Below are positions 41,553-50,826 of a DNA stretch of 64,000 bases, piece after piece. Under the pieces are notes generated by a model. It was not told the origin of the DNA and did no database searches. It saw only the letters and a list, made by a program, of their open reading frames with translations. Numbering within the stretch: position 1 is the first letter of the stretch; each line of letters begins with the position of its first letter. A program made the translations under genes and the position numbers. The stretch is taken from positions 6,400,626 through 6,464,625 of the forward strand of contig NZ_JAUSZJ010000002.1 of assembly GCF_030817475.1 (NCBI RefSeq). The letters are read 5' to 3'. The DNA comes from Streptomyces sp. V2I9 (GTDB taxonomy: Bacteria > Actinomycetota > Actinomycetes > Streptomycetales > Streptomycetaceae).

Positions 41553-42455
41553 TCAGGGGCGCAGGAACCCGGTGATCCGCTCCCGCAGGCCCACGGGGTC
41601 CAGACCGTGCGCCCTGAGGTGTTCCGTCATCCCCCCGTACCGGCGCAGCTCGGCGCGGCCCACCCCCAGTCCGAGCACCCGGTGGGGCCGGTCCACGAGT
41701 GCTTCGCCCGCAGCCGTGGCGGAGGTGCCCGCCAGATACGGTTCCACGAGCACCACGTCCGCGGCCGTCGTCGCGCCGGCGGCCCGGCGTACCCCCGCCG
41801 CGTCGAACGGCCGCACGGTCGTCGCGTACAGCACGGTCAGGTCGAGCCCTTCGGTGGCGGCGAGGACGTTGTCGAGCATCGGGCCGACCGCGATCACGGT
41901 TCCCCGCCGGCCCTCGCGCACCACGGTGAATCCGTCCGTGCCGCTCACCGGGCGCGCCTCGCTGTTCGCCTGGAGGGAGAGCCGTACGTACACCCGGTCC
42001 TCCCCGGCGACCGCGTCCCGCAGCAGCGCCTCGGCCTCGTCAGGGTGCCCCGGCACGTGGACGGTCCAGCCGTCGAGTGTGTCCAGGAGGGCGACGTCGC
42101 CGGGAGCCATGTGCGTGAAGCCCCCGGCCGGCCAGTCGTACGAGCCGCCGGCGCTGACCAGGACTCCGCCGATCCCTTGATGCCCGAAGTCCAGCTTGAC
42201 CTGCTCGAACGGGCGCTCGACCAGGAAGCTGGCGAAGGTGTGCACGACCGGCCGCATGCCCGCCAGCGCCAGGCCCGCGCCGGCCCCGACGAGCAGCTGC
42301 TCCCGGATGCCGACGTTGATCACGCGGTCGGGGTGGGTGCGGCGGGCCGAGGCGAAGCCGTCGGTGCTGATGTCGGCGAGGACGACGGCCAGCCGGGACT
42401 GCTCGTCCAGGAGCCGTGAGGTGGTGCTGATGAATCGGTCACGCATGGTGTCCAT
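41553..42455 (-). CDS. Transketolase C-terminal subunit (split transketolase)
   Basis: 300 residues. Pyrimidine-binding and C-terminal transketolase domains: HPDRVINVGIREQLLVGAGAGLALAGMRPVVHTFASFL includes the catalytic Glu in GIREQ, followed by FGHQGIGGVLVSAGGSYDWPAGGFTHM and the C-terminal VVLVEPYLAGTSATAAGEAL. Together with the N-terminal subunit encoded 79 bp upstream it makes an alpha2beta2 transketolase-like enzyme using thiamine diphosphate. No sugar-pathway genes adjoin, so the substrate pair is unknown; it could be a dedicated C2-transfer enzyme. Confidence 0.88.
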   Translation of the reverse strand: MDTMRDRFISTTSRLLDEQSRLAVVLADISTDGFASARRTHPDRVINVGIREQLLVGAGAGLALAGMRPVVHTFASFLVERPFEQVKLDFGHQGIGGVLVSAGGSYDWPAGGFTHMAPGDVALLDTLDGWTVHVPGHPDEAEALLRDAVAGEDRVYVRLSLQANSEARPVSGTDGFTVVREGRRGTVIAVGPMLDNVLAATEGLDLTVLYATTVRPFDAAGVRRAAGATTAADVVLVEPYLAGTSATAAGEALVDRPHRVLGLGVGRAELRRYGGMTEHLRAHGLDPVGLRERITGFLRP

Positions 42456-42534
42456 GGGGTTCCCTCCCGAGGGTGCGCGGCGTACGAATCGGCGCCGGGC
42501 GGTGGAGCGATGGGGGTGTACGAGGTCGACGAGG

Positions 42535-43281
42535 TCAGCTCTTGGGCGCGACGCGGGCCACGACGGCCAGCGGCCTTCCCGGATGGGGTGTGGTGAACGC
42601 GGCGTACAGGGCGTCGTGGTCGCGGCCGTCCACCGTCTCCGCGGCCCACCCGGCGGCAGTGAACCGGGAGGCGATCCCGCCGGGCCAGCCGTGGGTGGCG
42701 GACGCGTTGTCGATCACCAGCGTGTGCAGCTGATCGAGCCCGGCCGGGCCCGCGTGGGCGATGGCCTCGTGATTGCTGCCCTCGTCCAGTTCGGCGTCGC
42801 CGATCAGGACCCACACGCGCGGGTCGGTGAGCCCCCGGGCGCGCAGCCCCAGCGCGGTCCCCACGGCGATCGGCAGCCCGTGGCCCAGGGAGCCGCTGCC
42901 GACCTCCGCCCCCGGCACGAGCACCCGGTCCGGGTGGTGGCCCAGCGGTGAGTCGTACGTCCCGAAGCCGGGGAGCAGCCCCTCGTCGAAGAAGCCGTGC
43001 GCGGCGAGAACGGCGTAGTAGGCCATCGGTCCGTGCCCCTTGGACAGCAGGAAGCGGTCCCGCCCGGGATCGTCGACCGTGTCCGGTGTGACGCGGAGCA
43101 CCCGGTTGTAGAGGACCCAGAGGGCGTCGAGCGTGGAGTGGGCGGCTGGGGCGTGCTTCTCGTCCCCGGCCATCAGGGCGATCAACCGGGGCAGGTCCCG
43201 GAAACCGGGGCCGGGCGCAGGGCTGGGTGCGGAGGTGGCGTGGCGGTCGTGGGTCGTCGGTTCGGCGGCGGTGTTCGTCAT
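42535..43281 (-). CDS. Transketolase N-terminal subunit (split transketolase)
   Basis: 248 residues. Thiamine-diphosphate-binding half: GRDRFLLSKGHGPMAYYAVL near 75, EVGSGSLGHGLPIAVGTALG near 125, and LIGDAELDEGSNHEA near 157 (the GDxE-Nx diphosphate/magnesium motif). First gene of the pair; its promoter lies in the 43282-43408 gap, which is AT-richer and contains CAACGTCAACCATGGTTG-like palindromic sequence. No regulator gene adjoins. Confidence 0.88.
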   Translation of the reverse strand: MTNTAAEPTTHDRHATSAPSPAPGPGFRDLPRLIALMAGDEKHAPAAHSTLDALWVLYNRVLRVTPDTVDDPGRDRFLLSKGHGPMAYYAVLAAHGFFDEGLLPGFGTYDSPLGHHPDRVLVPGAEVGSGSLGHGLPIAVGTALGLRARGLTDPRVWVLIGDAELDEGSNHEAIAHAGPAGLDQLHTLVIDNASATHGWPGGIASRFTAAGWAAETVDGRDHDALYAAFTTPHPGRPLAVVARVAPKS

Positions 43282-43408
43282 GACACCGAGCGTTCAACGT
43301 CAACCATGGTTGAGGTCAAGCGCGGAATGGTGTTGGTGACCACCCGCTGGAGTGCGGTATTGTTCTCATGCGCGTTCGGCCGGGGTAAACCCCAGGTCAG
43401 GCGGGCAT

Positions 43409-43482
<74 letters not shown>

Positions 43483-43502
43483 CTGGAGACAGTCGTAGAT
43501 CT

Positions 43503-43534
43503 GGGCCGGTTTCGGAGCAATCCGAAACCGGCCC
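43503..43534 (+). terminator. Terminator of tRNA-Pro copy 1
   Basis: Perfect 14-bp stem GGGCCGGTTTCGGA/TCCGAAACCGGCCC with a GCAA loop, followed by GATCGTTTTT. Closely similar to the hairpin after the second tRNA copy. Confidence 0.9.
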
Positions 43535-43584
43535 TTGATCGTTTTTGGGGACCAGTTGGGGACCAGCGGCCTTGACCAGGGCGG

Positions 43585-43960
43585 CGGGCCGGGTGAGGGG
43601 CCGGCCGGGCCTGCGGCCATCTCGGCAGCTTTCCGTCCGGTCGAACAGCGAACCACGTGCCGTTCACGCCCTGGCCGTTGGTGTCGCCCGGCTTCTCGTC
43701 GCCGGTGAACCAGGGGAGCGGCCGGCAGTCGATGGTGAGTTGCTTCGTGCCGTCGGGCGCGGCCGGGAACCAGGTGCCGCCGACGCCCTGGCCGCGAGTC
43801 TGCCGGACCGCCGTGTCCTGCGCGTAGCGGTCCAGGGTGAAGCCCGCGCCGTACGTCGCCACCGGGCCCAGCTGCTCGCTCTTCCAGACGCTGAGGCGGC
43901 CCGCCCGTGAGGGCGGCGCACCGTTGTGCGTCGAGGCGGCGCGTTCGGCGGAGCCGGCGG
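43585..43960 (-). pseudogene. Possible remnant of a secreted-protein gene
   Basis: One minus-strand frame gives plausible protein: an Ala/Thr-rich start (YASTAATSTAGSAERAAS), SRAGRLSVWKSEQLGPVATY, then two related segments GQGVGGTWFPAAPDGT and GQGVNGTWFAVRPDGK. The frame has no good start codon upstream and runs on into the tRNA terminator without a natural end, so it looks like a truncated gene abutting the tRNA. Not recognised. The repeated GTWF-PDG pair suggests a small internal duplication. The remainder of 43535-44195 holds nothing else convincing. Confidence 0.3.
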
Positions 43961-44195
43961 TACTGGTCGCCGCCGTGCTCGCATAGCCTCGGGCCCGTGA
44001 ACACGACGGGAATCCGGATCGGGGCCGGCGGACAGGACGCGCCGGGTGGTGCGGGGGCGGGGAGTTCGTCCTCGGCCTGCTCGTGGAGCTTCTGCCCGCC
44101 GGTCGCTCGGCTGCTGGTTGCCTGATCCGGGGCCCGGGCCGGGGGCTCCCGCGTGGCCGGCAGGGCCGGCGCGGGTCGGCCTTGTCGTACGGGGG

Positions 44196-44483
44196 TTACG
44201 ACTTGTCGTCGTCCGGAAGGGAGCGAGGCCGGCGGAGCATGATCATCAGGAAAGCGGCTACGGCGAGGGCGGTCCCGAGGACGACGGACACCAGGGCCGT
44301 GTCGGCGATGGCGTCCCACGTCGCGTCGGGCGAGGGCCGGCACGTCGGATCGCAGTCCCACGAGGTCGCCCGGTGGCTCCTGGCGGACCATCCGGCGGCC
44401 AGACCGAGGCCGAAGAACAGGATGCCTGCCCAGAACATCCTGCGGACCACCAGCAGGTACCTACGTGCATGGGTATCGACCAT
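44196..44483 (-). CDS. Small two-span membrane protein
   Basis: 95 residues from the internal ATG at 44483 (open frame to 44519). Two transmembrane helices: MFWAGILFFGLGLAAGWSA (about 15-33) and TALVSVVLGTALAVAAFLMIMLL-like segment near 62-84. The loop between has two Cys (WDCDPTCRPS) that could form a disulfide outside the cell. Basic C-terminus. No family recognised. Stands alone; the 318 bp to the next gene on the right contain no credible ORF. Confidence 0.55.
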   Translation of the reverse strand: MVDTHARRYLLVVRRMFWAGILFFGLGLAAGWSARSHRATSWDCDPTCRPSPDATWDAIADTALVSVVLGTALAVAAFLMIMLRRPRSLPDDDKS

Positions 44484-44801
44484 CCCACCACGGTCCCGGG
44501 CACCGGAGCTCCTGGGCAATACCGTGACGGCGGCCGCGACCAGGCCCCGGAACCCGCCCGCGCGCCCGCGCCCCGTTCATCCACAGAGCTGTCGGCCGCC
44601 GTGTGCGCCGTCTGCACTCCGGCGGGGCTTCGGCCACCACCGCTGAGCTTCGCCCTTCCACGCCCCGGGCCGTCGTCGGAAGTCTCGTGAAGCGGACGGC
44701 GTACTCCTCCTTGTCGTGCTTCCCGCGCCGGGTCGGGTGCTCTTCCCGCCGACGCCCTCCTCCCCGATACTGGCCCTCCGCTGTCTGGTCGTGGGGGGCC
44801 C

Positions 44802-45638
44802 GTGACGGATCGTGTTTCCACTCCTGTTCCACCCGCCATGAGCAGAGTCGCGCGGGACTTCGAACTCGGTTCGCGCCAGGGGCTGGTGTGGACGGAGCCC
44901 AAGCGCTTTCCGTGGATCGTGGTGCTGCTGCCGGCCTTGGTCGGACTGCCCATGCTCTGGCTGGGGATGTCGTCCGCGGTGGAAGGCCGGCGGAGCCACG
45001 GTGCCTGGTACCACGGACTGCCTCTGCTCATCGTGGGGGCCGCCGTGGTCGCCGCGGCCGGGTATTTCCTCTTCCTCGCGCTCACGAGACGGCAGGCCCA
45101 GGTCTGGGTGGGTCGCTACCAGCACGGCATCGTCCGGGAGGTGGCCGGGCACGTGCCGGAGGCGTACTCATGGGACGAGATCGACGGCATCCGGCGGAGC
45201 AGCACCACAGTGACGAACGGGATCATCAGCGTCACCACACACGAACTCCGGGTGCGCCCCCGTGAGGGCACGGAGATGACGGTGACCGACGCGTACCAAG
45301 GGGCCGCACGGTTCATCGACGAACTGGACAAGGCGTTCACGCGCGTACGGCTGCCGCAGGACAGGGACCGGCTGAAGGCGGGCGAACGGGTCGACTTCTT
45401 CGGAGCCCACCTCGATCCCGATGGTCTCGGGTACCTCGACCACCGGCTCGGCTGGCGGGAGGTCGACCGGATCACGATGAAACACGGCTGGCTGGAGATC
45501 CATCGGCACGGCGACGGAAAGCCGTGGGCCAGGCTCCCCGTGGAGATGATCCAGAATGTTTCGGTCTTCCTGGCCCTCGCCGCAAGGATGCGCCAGGAGG
45601 CATCCGGGAAACGGCCCCGCCCGGACGATCCGGCCTGA
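44802..45638 (+). CDS. DUF6585 family membrane protein
   Basis: 278 residues, GTG start. Two transmembrane segments (WIVVLLPALVGLPMLWLGM near 39-57; LPLLIVGAAVVAAAGYFLFLAL near 73-94), then a soluble PH-like beta domain: VWVGRYQHGIVREVAGHVPEAYSWDEIDGIRRSS near 101-134 and, repeated, GERVDFFGAHLDPDGLGYL ... LGWREVDRITMKHGWLEIH near 190-230. The layout matches the Streptomyces DUF6585 family. Function unknown. Confidence 0.75.
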   Translation: MTDRVSTPVPPAMSRVARDFELGSRQGLVWTEPKRFPWIVVLLPALVGLPMLWLGMSSAVEGRRSHGAWYHGLPLLIVGAAVVAAAGYFLFLALTRRQAQVWVGRYQHGIVREVAGHVPEAYSWDEIDGIRRSSTTVTNGIISVTTHELRVRPREGTEMTVTDAYQGAARFIDELDKAFTRVRLPQDRDRLKAGERVDFFGAHLDPDGLGYLDHRLGWREVDRITMKHGWLEIHRHGDGKPWARLPVEMIQNVSVFLALAARMRQEASGKRPRPDDPA

Positions 45639-45833
45639 TCGGGCGACGGTCGTCGCTGTGCACCGACCTCGATCGTTCGCGGGGGCCGGGTGAGGGGTCG
45701 GCGCCCTCGGCCGGGGCAGGGGGCCGGCGGGCCATGCCGATGGGGCTCGGCAGCGAGTGCGATAGGCGCAGCACGCCGGAGCGGGCCGGGAGCGTCGTCC
45801 TGGCACGAGGCGCGGGAGGCGGCCGGGTTCCGC

Positions 45834-46790
45834 TCAACGGTGCGGGGGGCGTGCGACGGCTTCCGCAGGGGTCCGGCTCATGTACCAGCCGTCGACGCGG
45901 GGCCCGACGAGGTCGGAAGGCCATCCCGCCAGGGCGACGGCCGCGTCGTACACGGCGTCACCGAACGCCACGATGGCCTTCTGCGGGTCGGCTGTCCGCC
46001 CGAGTTCGTCCCACGGCAGACGTACCAGCCCCGCGTCGGGATGTCAGGCCGCCCCGGCGACGCCCCAGGACCGGCTCTCCAGTCCGTCCGGCTGGGGCCA
46101 GATATAGGCGTACAGTCCGGAACTCGGTGATCCCGCGTTCCCGAAGGCGAACCCCACGGACACGTAGGCGTTCAGCTCGCCGTTCTGCTGGAACGGCGGC
46201 AGGTCGGACCTCGGCCTGGTGGGCTGCGCCCTGTGCCGCGTCGCCGACAGGTCGAAGCCGCCCCACATCACGCCTACCCGTGGGTGGTTGCCGAGGAAGG
46301 GCGCCTGCCAGGCTTCGAGCCCCCTGGACGCGAGGTTCCACGCCTCCCACATCCGCCGAGCCGCTCGGGGATTCCAGGTGTGCTCGGTGTGATCGTCCTG
46401 AAAGGTGCGCGCCGAGCCCTCGATCTCACAGATCAGCGTGGTGCGTGGCCGATCGATGCCCAGCTCGGCCGCCGTGTCGCAGAACGCTCGGTAGAAGGAG
46501 GCGACGGATCTCTCGGCCAGGGAAACGGTCCGCGTCCCCGTATCGGCCTCGATGACCACATCGCCGTCGAGCAGACGGTGGTGCACCGAGAAGGTCACGT
46601 CCGACCCCCGCAAGGTCGGTGTCCGAAGCCCGCGGGGAGTGACGTCGAGGACGATGTTCCCCCAACCGGCTTGGAAGGGTGCGCCGAGGGTGTACTTGCC
46701 TGCGACCTGCGTGATCCGGTTCACGTACCCGATCGTCGGCGCCAGCTCGTCGTGGTCCAGCGCGGGCCACGTCCCGTGCCGTTCACTCAC
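45834..46790 (-). pseudogene. DUF5996 family gene interrupted by an in-frame TGA
   Basis: From GTG 46790 (GGAGA ribosome site) the frame encodes 248 residues of a DUF5996-type protein (ARGL-like PRGLRT strand, SFYRAFCDTAAELGID, VGVMWGGFDLSATRH, GLYAYIWPQPDGLESRSWG), ending at TGA 46046-46044. The same frame then continues for 69 codons that read as the missing C-terminus of the family: HPDAGLVRLPWDEL, then DPQKAIVAFGDAVYDAAVAL, AGWPSDLVG, and stops at 45836-45834. Homologues usually have an aromatic residue at this place, so TGG to TGA is an obvious single change. Either a recent nonsense mutation, a readthrough site or a sequencing error. Other frames here are shadows. Confidence 0.75.
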
Positions 46791-47024
46791 GGTGGGTCTC
46801 CTCCCCAGTGCTGTGCGGCAGGCGAACACCTCGTGCTGGGCATTCTCGCCCGTCCGGCGGTGCGGGGCGAGGCGAACGAGGCGCCGTGGGATGTCGCGCG
46901 GACTGTTCGAAGCTGCCCGGCGCAGGTCGGACCGCTGTCCTGGCCACGTCCCGGCTCCGCGGGTGGGCGTGGACCCCGTACAAGATCTTGAGACCACGGG
47001 CAGCCCATGGCAGGCTCGTGCCGC

Positions 47025-47630
47025 ATGATCGATGAATCCGCGAAGGCCGACCTGCACGGGAGACTGCGGCGGGACCGTGAGGCGCTGCTCTGGAAGCTCG
47101 ACGGCTTGTCCGCATACGACGCCCGCCGGCCGTTGACGGCGACCGGGACCAACCTCCTCGGCCTGGTCAAACACGTGGCCACCGTCGAGGCCAGGTACTT
47201 CGGCGAGGTCTTCGGCCGCCCTTCCCCGGAACCGCTGTGCCCGTGGCAGGAGTCCGACGGCAGCGATCTGTGGGCGGCCGCCGGCGAGACCCGCGATCAG
47301 ATCATCGGGTTCTACCGGCGCACGTGGGTACACGCGGACGCGACGATCGACGAGCTTCCCCTCGACGCCCCCGGCCACGTGCCGTGGTGGCCGGAGCCGT
47401 ACCGCAACCCCAACCTGTTCGCCGTCATGATCCACGTGCTCGGCGAGTCCATCCGGCACACCGGGCACGCCGACATCCTGCGTGAGGCCCTCGACGGCCG
47501 GACCGGGATGCGCGCCGAACACGAGAAGCGGATCGACGAGGAAGCCCGTGCCGCCCACCGCGCGAAGATCGAGCAGGCCGCCAGGTCGGCCGCACCGGTC
47601 GCTGCCGAACAGTCGTTCCCGGTGACGTGA
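47025..47630 (+). CDS. DinB-family protein (DUF664-like)
   Basis: 201 residues from ATG 47025; ATG 47007 is an in-frame alternative, and neither has a strong ribosome site. Four-helix DinB/YfiT fold: DLHGRLRRDREALLWKLDGL, then GTNLLGLVKHVATVEARYFGEVF near residue 45 (first metal His), and FAVMIHVLGESIRHTGHADILREALDG near 150 with the HxxxH of the metal site. Such proteins are often mycothiol- or bacillithiol-dependent transferases or damage-induced proteins. Stands alone; the 359 bp to the next gene hold no credible ORF. Confidence 0.85.
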   Translation: MIDESAKADLHGRLRRDREALLWKLDGLSAYDARRPLTATGTNLLGLVKHVATVEARYFGEVFGRPSPEPLCPWQESDGSDLWAAAGETRDQIIGFYRRTWVHADATIDELPLDAPGHVPWWPEPYRNPNLFAVMIHVLGESIRHTGHADILREALDGRTGMRAEHEKRIDEEARAAHRAKIEQAARSAAPVAAEQSFPVT

Positions 47631-47989
47631 TGTTCGTGCGGCGCGAAGCCGGTCGTGGGGCGCTCCGTCGCAGGGGCCGGTCCTGCCGCTGAGCTGGTGG
47701 AGCCGGTCGCCCGTTGCGGCGGCGGCTCTCGTCCCGGACGTCGGGGAGAGCGCGGCAGCACTCGGCAAGGCTTCGTCCTCACGACGCCGGGAAGCGATCA
47801 GGGCCGAGCCCGACGGGTCGTCCGGCCTCTGTCCCGAGCCGGCCGGCCGACCGCTCCCCGTTCGTGGGGCAGCCCGGCCTCCTCGCCGAACCCGTGCGGA
47901 AGTCGCTCGTCGACGCTCCGTCCACGTGAGCAGGTCGTGCGGGACGAGGGAGGGCGAGAAGCGCGGCAGGCGTGGGGCAGAGTGAGGCC

Positions 47990-48496
47990 ATGTCCACCAC
48001 GTACAAGCCCATGCCGTTCCACCTGGAGACCGAGCGCCTGGTACTCCGGCCGTGGGCCGGGTCCGACGCCCCCGAGTTCTGCGCCCTCCTCTCCGAACGC
48101 GGCAAAGGGACGCCCCCGGTCGAACGCATCCGGACGTCCATCGCGGAGTTCCTCGCCACGACGGAGAGCACGGGGATCGCCCTCCTGCCCATCCAGCGCC
48201 GGGAGGAGGGCGACTTCATCGGCTACTGCGGTCTGATCATCGGCCGCACCACACGGGAGGAGCCCGAGATCGCCTATGAGCTGTTCCGGCGCGTCCACGG
48301 GCGCGGTTACGCCACCGAGGCGGCCGCCGCGGTGGTCGAGGCCGCCGTGGCGACCGGGCGGAAGCGGCTCTGGTCGACCGTCGGCACGTGGAACACGCCG
48401 TCGCTCCGCGTACTGGAGAAGCTCGGGTTCGAGCGGGACCACCTCTCCATGGAGGAGAACGGTGAAGTGGTCTGGCTGACACGTGCGTTGACCTGA
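47990..48496 (+). CDS. GNAT-family N-acetyltransferase (RimJ/RimL-like)
   Basis: 168 residues from ATG 47990. Acetyl-CoA site: EIAYELFRRVHGRGYATEAA near residue 95-114 (the R/QxxGxG/A loop is RRVHGRGYA), and VGTWNTPSLRVLEKLGFERD near 130-149, the classic end of the RimJ/RimL-type GNAT domain. PFHLETERLVLRPW at the N-terminus is also typical. Substrate may be a protein N-terminus or a small amine. Confidence 0.88.
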   Translation: MSTTYKPMPFHLETERLVLRPWAGSDAPEFCALLSERGKGTPPVERIRTSIAEFLATTESTGIALLPIQRREEGDFIGYCGLIIGRTTREEPEIAYELFRRVHGRGYATEAAAAVVEAAVATGRKRLWSTVGTWNTPSLRVLEKLGFERDHLSMEENGEVVWLTRALT

Positions 48497-48665
48497 CGGA
48501 CCGCGGCCGCACCCTTCGCGTGCACACCCGCCGCGCGCTCCGGCGTACCGCCGCCGTTCACCGATCCGTCACGGCCTCTTCCGTTCTGTTGGATTCTCTT
48601 GGAACATCCTGTTCGCTTCTGTTCCTCGAACTTCCCCGGTCCCCCCACTCCAAGAGGCCTTACAC

Positions 48666-50732
48666 ATGGCTGATATGAATCGGCGCCGCTTCTTCCGGAT
48701 AGCCGGTGCGACGGCGGGCTTCGCCGCTCTGACGGGCAGCATCGACCGTGCCGCCGCCATCCCCGCCCACCGCGCGAGCGGAACGATCAAGGATGTCGAG
48801 CACATCGTCGTCCTGATGCAGGAGAACCGTTCCTTCGACCACTACTTCGGGGCGCTCAGAGGGGTACGGGGGTTCGGCGATCCACGTCCCGTGACGCTGC
48901 CGAGCGGCAAGTCCGTCTGGCACCAGGCCGACGCGGCGGGCAGGGAGACCCTGCCGTTCCACCCGACCGCCGACGACCTGGGGATGCAGTTCCTCCAGGG
49001 CCTCAACCACGACTGGGCGGGCGGCCACCAGGCGTACAACGGCGGGCGTTACGACCGCTGGATTCCGGCCAAGACGCCGACGACGATGGCCCATCTGACG
49101 CGGGACGACATCCCGTTCCACTACGCGCTCGCCGACCGCTTCACCGTGTGCGACGCCTACCACTGCTCGTTCATCGGGGCCACCGACCCCAATCGCTACT
49201 ACCTCTGGTCGGGGCACACCGGCAACGACGGAACCGGCGGCGGGCCCGTCCTCGGCAACGAGGAGCGCGGCTACGGGTGGACGACGTACCCCGAACGGCT
49301 GGAGGAGGCCGGGGTGTCCTGGAAGGTCTACCAGGACATCGGCGACGGTCTGGACGGGCCCGGCGGCTGGGGCTGGATCGACGACGCCTACCGGGGCAAC
49401 TACGGGGACAACTCACTGCTCTACTTCAACCGCTACCGCGACGCCGAGCCCGGCGACCCGCTGTACGACAAGGCGCGCACCGGCACGAACGTGGCCGGGG
49501 GCGACGACTACTTCGACGGCATCGCCGCCGACGTACGGGACGGAAAGCTGCCGCAGATCTCCTGGGTCGCCGCGCCCGAGGCCTTCACCGAGCACTCCAA
49601 CTTCCCCTCGAACTACGGCGCCTGGTACATCGCCCGACTGCTGGACGCGCTGACGTCCGACCCCGAGGTGTGGAGCCGTACCGCCCTGTTCATCACCTAC
49701 GACGAGAACGACGGCTTCTTCGACCACGTCGTCCCGCCCTGTCCGCCGACCTCCGCCGACCGGGGCCTGTCCACCGCGGACACCTCCACCGAGGTGTACG
49801 CGGGCGGTTCCTCCTACGGCCCCGGTGTCTACGGGCTCGGGCCGCGCGTCCCGATGCTGGTCGTCTCGCCGTGGAGCACCGGCGGTTACGTCTGCTCCGA
49901 GACCTTCGACCACACCTCGGTGCTCCGCTTCATGGAGCGGCGCTTCGGGGTGCGCGAACCGAACATCTCACCCTGGCGGCGCGCCGTCTGCGGGGACCTG
50001 ACCTCCGCCTTCGACTTCGCCCGCACCGAGCCCGCCCCCGGCGACCTGCCGGACACCTCCGCCTACGAGCCGCCGGACCGCGAGAGGCACCCGGACTACC
50101 GGCCCACCCCGCCCGCCGTGGGCGCCATGCCGAAGCAGGAGCCGGGAAGCCGTCCGGCGCGGCCGCTCCCGTACGCCCCGTACGTCGATGCCGCGGTCGA
50201 CACGCGCACCGGGAAGATCGCGCTCACCTTCAGTCCGGGGACGGAGGGCGGCGCACAGTTCTATGTCACCTCCGGCAACCGGACCGATGCCCCGTGGACG
50301 TACACCGCGGGGGCCGGCCGGACGGTGACGGACGCCTGGAACGCCGCCTACTCCGGCGGCGCCCACGACCTGACGGTCCACGGGCCGAACGGATTTCTCC
50401 GCACGTTCAGGAGCCGGGGTTCCGCCGCCGGGCCCGAGGTCACGGCCCGCCACAACGGCGGGAGCGGCAACCTCGACCTCACCCTCACCAACGCCGGCGG
50501 ATCCGAGGCCCGCCTCACCCTCGTCAACGCCGACGTGTACGGGGGAGCCGAGCACACCGTCACCGTCCGGCCGGGCGCCACTGTGTCGCGCACCATCGAC
50601 CTGCGGGCGGGGAAGCGCTGGTACGACGTGACCGTCACGGTCGAGGGCGACCCCCTCTTCCTGCGCCGCTTCGCCGGCCACGTCGAGACGGGCGAGGCCG
50701 GAGTCAGCGACCCCGGAACGATCACCGGCTGA
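48666..50732 (+). CDS. Tat-exported phosphocholine-type phospholipase C
   Basis: 688 residues. Twin-arginine signal NRRRFFRIAGATAGFAALTG at the start. Alkaline-phosphatase-superfamily phosphoesterase domain: HIVVLMQENRSFDHYFGALRG near 40 (metal Glu-Asn and nucleophile-side residues), DRFTVCDAYHCSFIGATDPNR near 155, TYDENDGFFDHVVPP near 345 (metal Asp and His). Two C-terminal beta domains follow (about 500-590 and 595-680), as in the phosphocholine-specific PlcC/PlcN family. Hydrolyses phospholipids to diacylglycerol and a phosphorylated head group outside the cell, giving phosphate under starvation; no Pho box was identified. Ends in a 22-bp terminator. Confidence 0.93.
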   Translation: MADMNRRRFFRIAGATAGFAALTGSIDRAAAIPAHRASGTIKDVEHIVVLMQENRSFDHYFGALRGVRGFGDPRPVTLPSGKSVWHQADAAGRETLPFHPTADDLGMQFLQGLNHDWAGGHQAYNGGRYDRWIPAKTPTTMAHLTRDDIPFHYALADRFTVCDAYHCSFIGATDPNRYYLWSGHTGNDGTGGGPVLGNEERGYGWTTYPERLEEAGVSWKVYQDIGDGLDGPGGWGWIDDAYRGNYGDNSLLYFNRYRDAEPGDPLYDKARTGTNVAGGDDYFDGIAADVRDGKLPQISWVAAPEAFTEHSNFPSNYGAWYIARLLDALTSDPEVWSRTALFITYDENDGFFDHVVPPCPPTSADRGLSTADTSTEVYAGGSSYGPGVYGLGPRVPMLVVSPWSTGGYVCSETFDHTSVLRFMERRFGVREPNISPWRRAVCGDLTSAFDFARTEPAPGDLPDTSAYEPPDRERHPDYRPTPPAVGAMPKQEPGSRPARPLPYAPYVDAAVDTRTGKIALTFSPGTEGGAQFYVTSGNRTDAPWTYTAGAGRTVTDAWNAAYSGGAHDLTVHGPNGFLRTFRSRGSAAGPEVTARHNGGSGNLDLTLTNAGGSEARLTLVNADVYGGAEHTVTVRPGATVSRTIDLRAGKRWYDVTVTVEGDPLFLRRFAGHVETGEAGVSDPGTITG

Positions 50733-50737
50733 GAAAG

Positions 50738-50785
50738 CGGACCGGCGGGGTGCGGGCCGTCCTCGGCCCGCACCCCGCCGGTCCG
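50738..50785. terminator. Terminator after phospholipase C gene
   Basis: Perfect 22-bp stem (50738-50759 with 50764-50785; inner part GGGGTGCGGGCCG) and TCCT loop, five bases after the stop codon. It also serves the convergent DUF2510 gene, whose stop is 42 bases away. Confidence 0.9.
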
Positions 50786-50826
50786 TTCGGTGCGCCGCCG
50801 GCGGGGCGGGGTGAGTCCGCGTGCGG

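Noticed and set aside
44046..44690. Plus-strand ORFs of 187-214 codons near 44.0-44.7 kb
   Set aside because: Low-complexity Arg/Pro/Gly products without ribosome sites, opposite the small membrane protein gene.
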